A DNA stretch of 8,935 bases from Neptuniibacter sp. (GCA_030149405.1 JASBRM010000078.1:1-8935), one strand, 5' to 3'; shown: positions 1 through 6,204, counted from the stretch's first letter. Notes: generated from the sequence alone by a model not told the origin. Program-made: numbers and translations.

Positions 1-2
1 AC

Positions 3-338
3 TTACTAGTCGACAAAGAAACCAAACCCATTGTTCTTGATCAGCCAGAGGAAAACTTAGATAACCAAACAGTTTATTCTTTACTTGTTCCTGTAATAAA
101 AGAGGCCAAAGATAGGCGTCAGGTTATTATGGTAACGCATAATGCCAATTTGGCAGTCACGTGTGACGCTGAGCAGATAATTCATGCAGAATTCAACCGC
201 ACAGATATGAATAGAATGACCTACAAGTCAGGAGCGATTGAGAACCCCAAGATAAATGGTATTGTCCTAGATATTTTGGAGGGGACGGAGCCAGCATTTA
301 TAAACCGCCGTGACAAATATATGCCTCAGGTAAATTAA
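3..338 (+). CDS. C-terminal end of a TrlF-like SMC/AAA-type ATPase (5' part outside window)
   Basis: Reading frame open from base 3 to a TAA at 336-338, giving the last 111 residues of a larger protein. Visible are a Walker B/D-loop block (PIVLDQPEENLDN, about residues 9-21 of the fragment) and an H-loop-like block (MVTHNANLAV, about 43-52), the order expected at the end of an ABC/SMC-type nucleotide-binding domain. The tail with DILEGTEPAF followed by RRDKY resembles, from memory, the C-terminus of TrlF-family AAA-like ATPases, large proteins connected with antiphage defence that carry an N-terminal PHP-type domain. That N-terminal part would lie upstream and cannot be seen. ATP binding and hydrolysis are well supported; the TrlF assignment is less sure, and RloC- or RecN-like proteins are alternatives. 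The ATG at 129 is internal, because the frame and the Walker B motif continue upstream of it. Confidence 0.75.
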   Translation, partial: LLVDKETKPIVLDQPEENLDNQTVYSLLVPVIKEAKDRRQVIMVTHNANLAVTCDAEQIIHAEFNRTDMNRMTYKSGAIENPKINGIVLDILEGTEPAFINRRDKYMPQVN

Positions 339-345
339 TGCTTTC

Positions 346-377
346 GAATATTGCCTGTGGTCAAACGGGCAATATTC
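346..377 (+). terminator. Hairpin after the ATPase gene, probable weak terminator
   Basis: The arms GAATATTGCC (346-355) and GGCAATATTC (368-377) are perfectly complementary with a 12-nt loop, and the structure begins 8 nt after the stop codon. It is followed by TTCCTTA rather than a clean T-run, so it is a weak intrinsic terminator or an mRNA 3'-end stabiliser. Confidence 0.5.
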
Positions 378-617
378 TTCCTTAGGTATTTGCAGTTTTA
401 TTGCCTATGAATAATGAATTTTCATTCCTTTATTTGGGTAATAACCATCCATACGCATCGTCCGTTAGGTTAAGGATCTCATCTTAAATTTAAAAAGCCA
501 TTCTCGAAATTATTTACAGGGTTGGCTGAGGGCTAAGCGGAATCATGCTTTTGAGCTTTAAATCTACGATGAGATCAAATCTCAATCTCAATCTTAAATA
601 ACAAAGGTGCGTCTGTC

Positions 618-646
618 TGGACAGCTTAGATAAAACTCGACATAAT
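618..646 (+). promoter_or_regulatory. Sigma-70-type promoter for mrp
   Basis: TGGACA (618-623, 5 of 6 to consensus) and CATAAT (641-646, 5 of 6) are separated by exactly 17 nt. Transcription would start near 653, leaving a leader of about 29 nt before the mrp start codon. This is the best promoter match I see in the spacer. Confidence 0.55.
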
Positions 647-681
647 CCTACTAAATTACTTGGTTATTTTCTGGAGTATCA

Positions 682-1497
682 ATGGACGGTGTAAAAAACA
701 TCATAGCGGTTGCATCTGGTAAAGGTGGCGTAGGTAAATCCACCACGACTGTTAACCTGGCTTTGGCAATGGCTGCTGAGGGCCACAAAGTTGGTATTCT
801 GGATGCAGACATTTATGGTCCGAGCCAGGGAATGATGTTGGGTGTGGCTGAAGGCGTTCGTCCACAGCCATACAGTGAACAGCAATTTTTGCCAATTGAA
901 GCTCATGGATTACAGTCCATGTCGATCAGTTACCTGATTGAAGAAGACACTGCCATGGTTTGGCGTGGCCCCATGGCTGCAGGCGCATTGCAGCAATTAA
1001 TTGGGCAAACTCATTGGCAGGATCTGGATTACCTGTTTATTGATATGCCACCGGGTACTGGTGATATCCAACTGACTTTGTCTCAAAAGGTACCTGTTAC
1101 AGGCGCAGTGATCGTTACAACTCCGCAGGATATTGCTCTGCTTGATGCCAAGAAAGGGATTGAGATGTTCCGCAAAGTCGATATTCCGGTTCTGGGTGTT
1201 GTTGAGAATATGAGTATGCATGTCTGCAGTAATTGCGGACATATAGAGCCTATCTTCGGATCAGATGGCGGTTCTGAAATAGCTGAAAAATACGATACAC
1301 AGCTACTCGGAAAACTGCCTTTAGCGCTTTCGATCCGGGAGCAAGCTGATTCTGGTAAGCCTACAGTGATTGCTGATCCTGAGGGTGCGCATGCTCAAAT
1401 TTATAAAGATATCGCTAAAAAGGTCGCATCGGCTGTTGAAGCAAAAAGCACGGATTCTTCTGTCGTGATGCCACAGATCGTTGTAGAGGACGACTAA
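682..1497 (+). CDS. apbC: Mrp/ApbC-type iron-sulfur cluster carrier P-loop ATPase, short form
   Basis: A 271-aa cytosolic P-loop ATPase of the MinD/Mrp/NBP35 family, which in this family binds and transfers Fe-S clusters to apoproteins. The deviant Walker A motif GKGGVGKS lies at residues 13-20 with the signature Lys14, followed by the A' motif DAD (41-43), the Walker B region DMPPGTGD (121-128) and the C-terminal cluster-binding CxxC (Cys182 and Cys185, VCSNCG). The start is supported by GGAG (673-676) 5 nt upstream of the ATG. Enterobacterial ApbC is about 370 aa with an N-terminal MIP18/DUF59 domain; here the protein begins directly at the P-loop domain and that N-terminal domain is absent. 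The small protein and dcd follow on the same strand, matching the mrp-dcd order known from Pseudomonas and relatives. Family assignment is very secure. Confidence 0.95.
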   Translation: MDGVKNIIAVASGKGGVGKSTTTVNLALAMAAEGHKVGILDADIYGPSQGMMLGVAEGVRPQPYSEQQFLPIEAHGLQSMSISYLIEEDTAMVWRGPMAAGALQQLIGQTHWQDLDYLFIDMPPGTGDIQLTLSQKVPVTGAVIVTTPQDIALLDAKKGIEMFRKVDIPVLGVVENMSMHVCSNCGHIEPIFGSDGGSEIAEKYDTQLLGKLPLALSIREQADSGKPTVIADPEGAHAQIYKDIAKKVASAVEAKSTDSSVVMPQIVVEDD

Positions 1498-1513
1498 CTG
1501 CTGATATCTGGAT

Positions 1514-1566
1514 TGATTGAAAAACAATCAGCTGTTAACTGACCTGAATCAATAAGTTTTATTGAT
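1514..1566. repeat. Two successive AT-rich inverted repeats between mrp and the small gene
   Basis: The arms TGATTG (1514-1519) and CAATCA (1525-1530) enclose AAAAA. Next, ATCAATAA (1548-1555) and TTATTGAT (1559-1566) form a perfect 8-bp stem with a 3-nt loop. TTGATC then occurs at 1562-1567 and again at 1573-1578. They could act as a weak terminator for mrp or as an operator; no T-tract makes this a clear intrinsic terminator. Confidence 0.4.
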
Positions 1567-1654
1567 CAAAAATTGATCTGGCTTTATTGTCTATACTTAT
1601 AAGTTCAGGTGGATGAATTTATAAATTACTAATAACAATAAGATGGGGTTCAAA

Positions 1655-1834
1655 ATGGACTATAGAGCAACTGCCAACATAAAAATGCTAAAGGCAAACC
1701 CTGTAGCTCCTACCAGAGCAGAGATGGCGTTTGAGCTGCGTAAGCAGGCTGAAGTACTCAGGGATAAAGGTAAAACAGCGGCTGAATTCTGGCTGGCTGA
1801 GCAGTATGAAAAGACAGCAAATCTTCTGAATTAA
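1655..1834 (+). CDS. Small 59-aa protein of unknown function
   Basis: I do not recognise this protein. It can start at 1643 (63 aa) or at 1655 (59 aa, MDYRATANIK...). I prefer 1655 because GGGG (1645-1648) sits 6 nt upstream of that ATG, while the 1643 start has almost no Shine-Dalgarno. The protein is soluble, lacks cysteine, signal peptide and membrane segment, and is rich in Ala, Lys and Glu. From about residue 22 (TRAEMAFELRKQAEVLRDKG) it should form two amphipathic helices. It stands alone between mrp and a strong terminator, so it is probably expressed separately or as the distal gene after mrp. The steady codon use and the terminator directly downstream support a real gene. Confidence 0.6.
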   Translation: MDYRATANIKMLKANPVAPTRAEMAFELRKQAEVLRDKGKTAAEFWLAEQYEKTANLLN

Positions 1835-1859
1835 TTTTCAGGTTTTCTTTTCCCCTTTC

Positions 1860-1890
1860 AAAAACAGCTCCTATGGGAGCTGTTTTTATT
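1860..1890 (+). terminator. Strong rho-independent terminator
   Basis: The arms AAAAACAGCTCC (1860-1871) and GGAGCTGTTTTT (1876-1887) form a perfect 12-bp stem with a TATG loop, ending in TTTTTATT. The A-run in the left arm would also make it work on the other strand. It separates the small gene from dcd. Confidence 0.9.
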
Positions 1891-1913
1891 TGCATGTTTA
1901 ACAGGATTCATTT

Positions 1914-1941
1914 TTGTCTTAGACAGGAAAAATGGTACAAT
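1914..1941 (+). promoter_or_regulatory. Candidate promoter for dcd
   Basis: TTGTCT (1914-1919, 4 of 6) and TACAAT (1936-1941, 5 of 6) are 16 nt apart, lying between the terminator at 1860-1890 and the dcd start at 1976. Since the terminator blocks read-through, dcd needs a promoter here, and this is the best match. Confidence 0.5.
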
Positions 1942-1975
1942 TCGCGGTCAATTTTTCAGGCAGAAGAGTTATCCG

Positions 1976-2542
1976 ATGGGTATTAAAGCAGATCGCTGGA
2001 TTCGCAGAATGGCGGAAGAGCACGATATGATCTCTCCTTTTGAACCTCAGCAGGTTCGTCAGGCAGACGGTTCCCGTATCGTTTCTTACGGTACCTCCAG
2101 CTATGGTTATGATGTGCGTTGTGCCAATGAGTTTAAAATTTTTACTAATATAAACTCATCTGTAGTTGACCCTAAAGATTTCGATGCCGGTAGTTTTGTG
2201 GATGTTGAATCAGATGTTTGCATCATTCCACCAAACTCATTCGCATTAGCGAGAACCGTTGAATACTTTAAAATTCCACGCGATGTATTGACCATCTGCC
2301 TGGGTAAAAGTACCTATGCCCGCTGCGGCATTATTGTAAATGTGACTCCGCTTGAGCCTGAGTGGGAAGGTCACGTGACACTTGAATTTTCAAACACAAC
2401 TCCATTGCCAGCAAAAATCTATGCAAACGAAGGTGTTGCACAGATGCTGTTCCTGCAGGGTGATGAGGTGTGTGAAACATCCTACAAAGACCGCGATGGT
2501 AAGTATCAGGGTCAAACTGGCGTAGTTGTTCCCCGTACCTGA
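1976..2542 (+). CDS. dcd: dCTP deaminase
   Basis: A 188-aa protein of the trimeric dCTP deaminase/dUTPase superfamily. It converts dCTP to dUTP and ammonia (EC 3.5.4.13), feeding dUMP and thus dTMP synthesis in the cytosol. The block [19 protein letters not shown] (110-128) carries the Ser112 and Arg116 equivalents of the active site, and [10 protein letters not shown] (131-140) holds the probable catalytic glutamate Glu137, matching Glu138 of the E. coli enzyme. The N-terminus ([19 protein letters not shown]) and the length match the Pseudomonas-type enzyme, not the 193-aa enterobacterial one. The SSYGYDVRC block (41-49) is also typical. GAAGAG (1963-1968) lies 7 nt upstream of the ATG. It is probably co-transcribed with the next gene, which starts 15 bp later. 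Assignment is very secure. Confidence 0.97.
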   Translation: MGIKADRWIRRMAEEHDMISPFEPQQVRQADGSRIVSYGTSSYGYDVRCANEFKIFTNINSSVVDPKDFDAGSFVDVESDVCIIPPNSFALARTVEYFKIPRDVLTICLGKSTYARCGIIVNVTPLEPEWEGHVTLEFSNTTPLPAKIYANEGVAQMLFLQGDEVCETSYKDRDGKYQGQTGVVVPRT

Positions 2543-2557
2543 TCGGTAGTTTTAAGC

Positions 2558-3205
2558 TTGATGATATTAGATCCAAAAAAGATAGATACCTTTTGGGAGC
2601 AATTGCAGGAAACAATTGAGCAATTGCTTTCCAGTCGCAGTGATGATCGCTTTGAAGCGGAAACGCTGCTTAAGGAATATCGTGACCAACTGCAGAAGAT
2701 TGACCGCAATCTGACCTTCCATTTTCAGAGTGATGAAAATGAAGAGGGTGCGGTTGAAATGGTATTTGGCTGCGATGGTTTTCCAGAATCAATTCACTCA
2801 GTATTGAGTTTAATTGGTGCTGCGCCTGAATTGACGGGTATTGAGTTCAAAGCATTCAATAACCGCTATGATCCTGTTCCCCTGAGTATCCGAATTGGTG
2901 AAGAGTATTGTGAAATTAGCGAGTTCTGGTGCCGTATTGTTGTAATTAACAATCGCCTCCAGCTCGAAGTATATATGCAGGATGCACCTAAAGTTCTGGA
3001 TATGGATCCGCGTGTTGAGGCGGTGATGATCTTTATGGATGCACTTATCGGTGAGTATGAACTGATGACAAAAGTGCACTCCCTGGACTGGTTTGAATTG
3101 CCAGCATCCCCTGAAGATCATGGCTTATTCAAGCTTATAAACCTTCGCGACCGTTTTGATGAGTTAAAGCAGGAAATAAAACCTATAGGTTTAACTCTGC
3201 ATTAA
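2558..3205 (+). CDS. Hypothetical 215-aa acidic protein, co-transcribed with dcd
   Basis: Not a family I can name with certainty. The soluble acidic protein opens with an amphipathic, probably coiled-coil segment (about residues 8-52), followed by an alpha/beta domain with VEMVFGCDGFPESIHSVLSLIGAAPELTGIEFKAFNN in broken form at about 66-101 and a C-terminal part with ALIGEYELMTKVHSLDWFEL (about 162-181). The pattern of a strand, a helix, an AAPEL turn and another strand, and the later GEYELMTKVHSLDW segment, remind me of uncharacterised bacterial proteins that share such blocks, but I cannot attach a function. It starts 15 bp after dcd and has only a weak Shine-Dalgarno, suggesting translational coupling or low expression. 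A second ATG follows at 2561, so the start may be shifted by one codon. A hairpin closes the unit at 3211-3237. Confidence 0.8.
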   Translation: MMILDPKKIDTFWEQLQETIEQLLSSRSDDRFEAETLLKEYRDQLQKIDRNLTFHFQSDENEEGAVEMVFGCDGFPESIHSVLSLIGAAPELTGIEFKAFNNRYDPVPLSIRIGEEYCEISEFWCRIVVINNRLQLEVYMQDAPKVLDMDPRVEAVMIFMDALIGEYELMTKVHSLDWFELPASPEDHGLFKLINLRDRFDELKQEIKPIGLTLH

Positions 3206-3210
3206 ATAAA

Positions 3211-3237
3211 TAAGGCCTGCTGTTTGTGCAGGCCTTA
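3211..3237. terminator. Hairpin between convergent units, probable bidirectional terminator
   Basis: The arms TAAGGCCTGC (3211-3220) and GCAGGCCTTA (3228-3237) make a perfect 10-bp stem with a 7-nt loop. It lies 5 nt after the stop of the 215-aa gene, and on the other strand 4 nt after the stop of the 26-codon frame at 3242-3322. Flanks are AT-rich but have no long T-run. Confidence 0.65.
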
Positions 3238-3241
3238 ATAT

Positions 3242-3322
3242 TTAATTATCTGAAAGAATGTAGATACTGCCTTCTTCCTCGTCTTCCGGCTGGCTTTCAC
3301 CACCTTTAAGCCAAATTCCCAT
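3242..3322 (-). CDS. Possible 26-aa acidic microprotein
   Basis: A short frame on the minus strand beginning MGIWLKGGESQPEDEEEG and ending with IYILSDN and TAA; I recognise no homologue. The N-terminus is small and slightly basic with one Trp, the middle is strongly acidic (PEDEEE), and the end is hydrophobic before a final SDN. It is supported by AAGGGG (3335-3330) with 7-nt spacing before the ATG, by a promoter-like pair upstream on the same strand (3359-3387), and by a symmetrical hairpin just past its stop (3211-3237), so it has all signals of a small transcription unit convergent with the dcd operon. The only caution is length: a 26-codon frame can arise by chance. Confidence 0.5.
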   Translation of the reverse strand: MGIWLKGGESQPEDEEEGSIYILSDN

Positions 3323-3358
3323 CTTTTTACCCCTTCAGGATTATTTTTAGTTGCTTCC

Positions 3359-3387
3359 TTTATAAGAATCGACCATTGTCATATTAA
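3359..3387 (-). promoter_or_regulatory. Candidate promoter for the minus-strand microprotein
   Basis: On the minus strand TTAATA (3387-3382, 4 of 6) and TATAAA (3364-3359, 5 of 6) are 17 nt apart, predicting a start near 3352 and a leader of about 30 nt. It lies in the divergent gap shared with the plus-strand gene at 3409, so the two may be co-regulated. Confidence 0.4.
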
Positions 3388-3408
3388 CCTTAATTTTTAT
3401 GAGCTTTG

Positions 3409-4233
3409 ATGAGTGCAGATAAACGCATGAGTGGATTACTGACCGCTTTATTAGAAAATACTCGCATTGAATATATCGAGCGAATGCAGGTAAGCGATTT
3501 TTCCGAGCCTTATCTGACAGCGGAAAGGTTAGTGCATGAAAAGCTCTATCTGGATACTGACCAGCTTTCAGAGATTGTTGCTGAAGATCCATCCCTGCTG
3601 GCCGCCAGAGCCGGAGATCTGATTATGAATCGCAATGAAAGTGAAAACCCTGCAGTAGGTGTGATCATATGTTGCAATATTATCGCTGCGGCACTTGAAG
3701 GATTACTGTCAGTGGCGGTGGAAAGGGAATGGCTGGATGTGGATGATCAAGGCCGAGTTATAGTCGATGATGAAGAGCTCAGTCAGGATAGCCAGTATCC
3801 AATTGAGATTGACTTTAGCCGTTCGGAAATAGCAAAACGAAATCTTGCTTTAGGCGGTGCCAGTGAGATGTCACAGATTTTCTCTGCAGCTGAGTCTGCT
3901 TATCTGGATATGTTGAATGAGCAGAACAGCCAACAGGATGCTTATCAGTTAGCGCTTGATATTTCCTCTGACTACTCGGTCTTTGCACCTGAAGACATTG
4001 CACCACTGATCGAAGAAAACCCGCTGCTTCTGGGATTAAGACCCGATGATCTTATCGATGATGACCTGTTTGAGGGTGATGCCCCGGCTGGGTTGATTAT
4101 CAGTGCACATCTCACCAGAATGATGTTGCATCAGCTGCTTGAACTTGGCGTTGAGCATGGTGCGCTGGTTTTAGATAGCAGTGGTCATATTGTGGTTCCG
4201 GATGACCCGGGCGAACCACCCATAATTCATTAA
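3409..4233 (+). CDS. Hypothetical acidic 274-aa protein made of two related repeats
   Basis: No family recognised. The protein is soluble and strongly acidic. It consists of two related halves of about 100 residues (roughly 22-122 and 165-266). In each, a helical lead-in is followed by IVAEDPSLLAARAGDLI (56-72) or LIEENPLLLGLRPDDLI (200-216), an alanine/glycine-rich hydrophobic helix (VGVIICCNIIAAALEGLL, 83-100; AGLIISAHLTRMMLHQLL, 227-244) and a closing strand pair (WLDVDDQGRVIVDDE, 108-122; ALVLDSSGHIVVPDD, 252-266). A duplication is therefore clear by eye. The linker (about 123-164) is rich in Ser, Gln and Glu. I chose ATG 3409 over the TTG at 3406: GAG (3401-3403) lies 5 nt upstream of the ATG. 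It is divergent from the possible microprotein and is followed, after an 87-bp gap, by the Ump operon; it could be functionally linked, but nothing shows it. Confidence 0.8.
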   Translation: MSADKRMSGLLTALLENTRIEYIERMQVSDFSEPYLTAERLVHEKLYLDTDQLSEIVAEDPSLLAARAGDLIMNRNESENPAVGVIICCNIIAAALEGLLSVAVEREWLDVDDQGRVIVDDEELSQDSQYPIEIDFSRSEIAKRNLALGGASEMSQIFSAAESAYLDMLNEQNSQQDAYQLALDISSDYSVFAPEDIAPLIEENPLLLGLRPDDLIDDDLFEGDAPAGLIISAHLTRMMLHQLLELGVEHGALVLDSSGHIVVPDDPGEPPIIH

Positions 4234-4248
4234 AGAATTTCGATTTTT

Positions 4249-4264
4249 GTTGGCTTATGTCAAC
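4249..4264. repeat. Short inverted repeat upstream of the Ump operon
   Basis: GTTGGC (4249-4254) and GTCAAC (4259-4264) form a 6-bp stem with one G-T pair and a TTAT loop, in the 87-bp gap between the acidic protein gene and umpA. It may be a weak terminator or an operator. I see no convincing promoter hexamer pair in this gap, although the gene spacing suggests the operon starts here. Confidence 0.3.
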
Positions 4265-4320
4265 GCATTTCACTTCATTTACTATTACCTTTATCTTTTA
4301 ATTAACAAGGAGTTATCGGG

Positions 4321-5055
4321 TTGAAGGGCGGCTTATTCGCATTAGGACAATCGATGTTGGGAAGTCTTCGCGATCTTGCTCCTATCGTCCTTGTTATCGC
4401 GTTTTTTCAGATCGTAGTTTTGCAGCAACCTGTTCCGGATTTTTTCGGAATTGTTATCGGTTTGTTATGTGTAGTTGCAGGACTCACCTTCTTTATCTAT
4501 GGCCTGGAGATGGGCTTGTTTCCAATTGGTGAGAGCATGGCTCATGCCTTTGCCAGAAAAGGCAGTGTGATCTGGCTGCTTGTTTTTGCATTCTCCTTAG
4601 GTTTCGGGACTACTGTTGCTGAACCTGCACTCATAGCTGTTGCAGCGGAAGCGGCAACAGTCGCTGCTACGGGCGGGATGATTGAAGCTACTGTGGAGGC
4701 GGAAAAGAGTTACGCCTCGGGTTTGAGATATACAGTCGCGGTATCTGTCGGTCTTGCAATTGTTCTGGGTGTTCTGCGTATTCTTAAAGGCTGGCCTATC
4801 CATTATTTGATTATTGGTGGCTACATTCTGGTAGTGATCATGACCTCTTTTGCGCCAAAGGAAATCATTGGTATTGCCTATGACTCTGGTGGGGTCACTA
4901 CATCCACGATTACCGTTCCTTTGGTAACGGCTTTGGGCGTAGGTTTGGCCTCTTCGATTGAAGGGCGAAATCCTATGGTTGATGGTTTTGGTCTTATCGC
5001 TTTTGCCTCACTGACGCCCATGATTTTCGTAATGGCTTACGGGATGGTGATCTGA
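4321..5055 (+). CDS. umpA: DUF1538 integral membrane protein, first subunit (UmpA-like)
   Basis: A 244-aa inner-membrane protein of the DUF1538 family. About seven hydrophobic segments can be seen (near residues 19-36, 41-60, 84-105, 137-154, 159-177, 195-212, 222-241). Two conserved polar blocks, [13 protein letters not shown] (96-108) and [13 protein letters not shown] (188-200), sit in or next to membrane segments and look like substrate- or ion-binding elements; both recur in the next gene. From memory, paired DUF1538 proteins named UmpA and UmpB from Halomonas were reported to act together as a Na+(Li+,K+)/H+ antiporter; applying this here is inference. The start is a TTG with a strong Shine-Dalgarno, AAGGAG (4307-4312), 8 nt upstream. 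Its stop overlaps the umpB start by one base (TGATG), indicating coupled translation of two subunits in equal amounts. Confidence 0.85.
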   Translation: MKGGLFALGQSMLGSLRDLAPIVLVIAFFQIVVLQQPVPDFFGIVIGLLCVVAGLTFFIYGLEMGLFPIGESMAHAFARKGSVIWLLVFAFSLGFGTTVAEPALIAVAAEAATVAATGGMIEATVEAEKSYASGLRYTVAVSVGLAIVLGVLRILKGWPIHYLIIGGYILVVIMTSFAPKEIIGIAYDSGGVTTSTITVPLVTALGVGLASSIEGRNPMVDGFGLIAFASLTPMIFVMAYGMVI

Positions 5056-5843
5056 TGGATTTATTGTCTCAGCTATTTCAGATCATTTTTTCTACAATCA
5101 AAGATGTAATCCCGATTGCAGCGATCATTTTTGGTTTTCAGTTTCTGGTGATCCGCCGTCCTATTCCTAACCTTAAAAGAGTTTTAATTGGTTTTGGTTA
5201 TGTCATTTTAGGCTTGGCGTTGTTCCTATTGGGTCTTGAAAAAGCGTTGTTCCCAATTGGTCGGCTTATGGCCGAGCAGCTCACTAATCCTGATTTTATA
5301 AGCAGCTGGAGCGGGGCTGTTGCGGGTGCTTTGCAATGGCAGGATTACTTCTGGGTTTATATTTTTGCATTTGCTATAGGTGCCAGCACAACGATCGCGG
5401 AGCCTTCATTGATCGCTGTAGCAATTAAAGCTAACGAGGTGTCTGGTGGCGCTATCGGTGTCTGGGGATTACGTATTGCTGTCGCTATTGGTGTGGCTGT
5501 GGGAATTTCTCTGGGGACATGGCGAATAGTCACGGGTTATCCAATTCACTGGTTCATTATCGCGGGCTATATTGTGGTTGTGATACAGACTTTTTATGCC
5601 CCTAAGTTAATTGTCCCTCTGGCTTATGATTCCGGAGGGGTAACGACATCTACAGTAACTGTGCCCTTGGTTGCGGCGCTTGGTCTGGGTTTGGCCGAAA
5701 CCGTTCCGGGGCGCAGCCCTTTGATTGATGGCTTTGGTTTGATTGCATTTGCCAGTTTATTCCCAATGATTACGGTGATGGCATATGCACAATTATCTGA
5801 ATTCCGCGCGAAACAATCACGCAAACTGAGCAGCGAAAGTTGA
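5055..5843 (+). CDS. umpB: DUF1538 integral membrane protein, second subunit (UmpB-like)
   Basis: A 262-aa paralogue of the preceding gene with the same fold. Hydrophobic segments lie near residues 18-33, 43-61, 97-112, 140-157, 164-180, 197-214 and 225-245, and the two signature blocks recur as STTIAEPSLIAVA (111-123) and [13 protein letters not shown] (192-204). Compared with UmpA it has a longer N-terminal half loop (about 75-96, including LTNPDFISSW) and a charged C-terminal tail (RAKQSRKLSSES), probably cytosolic by the positive-inside rule. The two proteins most likely form a hetero-oligomeric transporter, consistent with the reported UmpAB cation/proton antiporter activity in a halophile as I recall it. 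The start codon overlaps the umpA stop. A PII-like gene starts 10 bp downstream. Confidence 0.85.
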   Translation: MDLLSQLFQIIFSTIKDVIPIAAIIFGFQFLVIRRPIPNLKRVLIGFGYVILGLALFLLGLEKALFPIGRLMAEQLTNPDFISSWSGAVAGALQWQDYFWVYIFAFAIGASTTIAEPSLIAVAIKANEVSGGAIGVWGLRIAVAIGVAVGISLGTWRIVTGYPIHWFIIAGYIVVVIQTFYAPKLIVPLAYDSGGVTTSTVTVPLVAALGLGLAETVPGRSPLIDGFGLIAFASLFPMITVMAYAQLSEFRAKQSRKLSSES

Positions 5844-5853
5844 AGAGGTTGAT

Positions 5854-6204
5854 ATGCATTTCAAACTGTTAGTGGTTTTTGTAGAAGATTCAAAAACTGA
5901 TGATGTAATGAAGGCTGCGCGAGAGGCAGGGGCCACTGGTGCCACTGTAATCAATAACGCGCGTGGTGAAGGTGTTAACAAAACCAAAACGTTTTTTGGT
6001 CTCACACTCGAGACGCAAAGGGATGTTGTGTTGTTTATTGTTGAGGAGCACCTTAGCCGGAAGATCCTTGAGACGATTTCAACTGTAGCAGAGCTTGATG
6101 AAGAGCCGGGCAGGGGAATCGCTATTCAACTGGATGTTGAAGATGCCGTAGGTGTTACGCATCAGATGCAGACACTCGCAAACGTGGTTGAGGAAGAGTT
6201 ATGA
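5854..6204 (+). CDS. PII-like signalling protein of the Ump operon
   Basis: A 116-aa protein with the ferredoxin-like PII fold pattern: an opening strand (FKLLVVFVED, 3-12), a helix, GATGATVINNARGEG (26-40) equivalent to the strand leading into the T-loop, a shortened T-loop region with FFGLTLETQRDVVLFIVEE (47-65), a helix, and PGRGIAIQLDVEDAVGV (85-101) equivalent to the IGDGKIFV...DVE segment of GlnB/GlnK. The canonical uridylylation Tyr51 context and the Lys of the TGKIGDGK motif are missing, so this is not a nitrogen-cycle GlnB/GlnK but a PII-like relative, probably binding a nucleotide or another small ligand. AAGAGG (5843-5848) gives a 5-nt-spaced Shine-Dalgarno. Its position after two transporter genes mirrors glnK-amtB, where the PII protein gates the channel, so direct control of UmpAB is the natural inference. 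Confidence 0.8.
   Translation: MHFKLLVVFVEDSKTDDVMKAAREAGATGATVINNARGEGVNKTKTFFGLTLETQRDVVLFIVEEHLSRKILETISTVAELDEEPGRGIAIQLDVEDAVGVTHQMQTLANVVEEEL

Larger units (their letters stand above)
339..681. other. 343-bp gene-free spacer upstream of mrp
   Basis: AT-rich, with no convincing reading frame. It holds a perfect 10-bp hairpin just after the ATPase gene (346-377), a run of three near-identical hexamers (AATCTC, AATCTC, AATCTT at 578-595) preceded by the small inverted repeat GAGAT/ATCTC (571-583), an imperfect second copy of ATCTCATCTTAAAT (476-489 compared with 585-598), and a good promoter for mrp (618-646). I see no remnant of an Mrp N-terminal domain and none of metG, the usual neighbour of mrp in related bacteria. 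Confidence 0.7.

Noticed and set aside
129..338. Complete 69-aa gene starting at ATG 129
   Set aside because: The frame stays open to base 3 and contains the Walker B/D-loop motif upstream, so this is only the end of a longer ATPase.
571..598. CRISPR-like or IS-end repeat
   Set aside because: Units are only 6 bp without spacers, and there are no terminal inverted repeats or transposase nearby.
679..906. Minus-strand frame of 75 aa
   Set aside because: It is antisense to the mrp P-loop region, shows no recognisable motif and has no upstream signals.
1573..1610. Promoter for the 59-aa gene from TTGATC and TATACT/TATAAG
   Set aside because: Spacings of 13 or 19 nt do not fit; a promoter probably exists here but I cannot place it.
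3406..3408. TTG start for the acidic 274-aa gene
   Set aside because: The ATG directly after it has the better Shine-Dalgarno spacing.
3347..3592. Minus-strand frame of 81 aa
   Set aside because: Most of it is antisense to the duplicated acidic protein gene and its composition is not protein-like; only the 26-codon frame further down has good signals.
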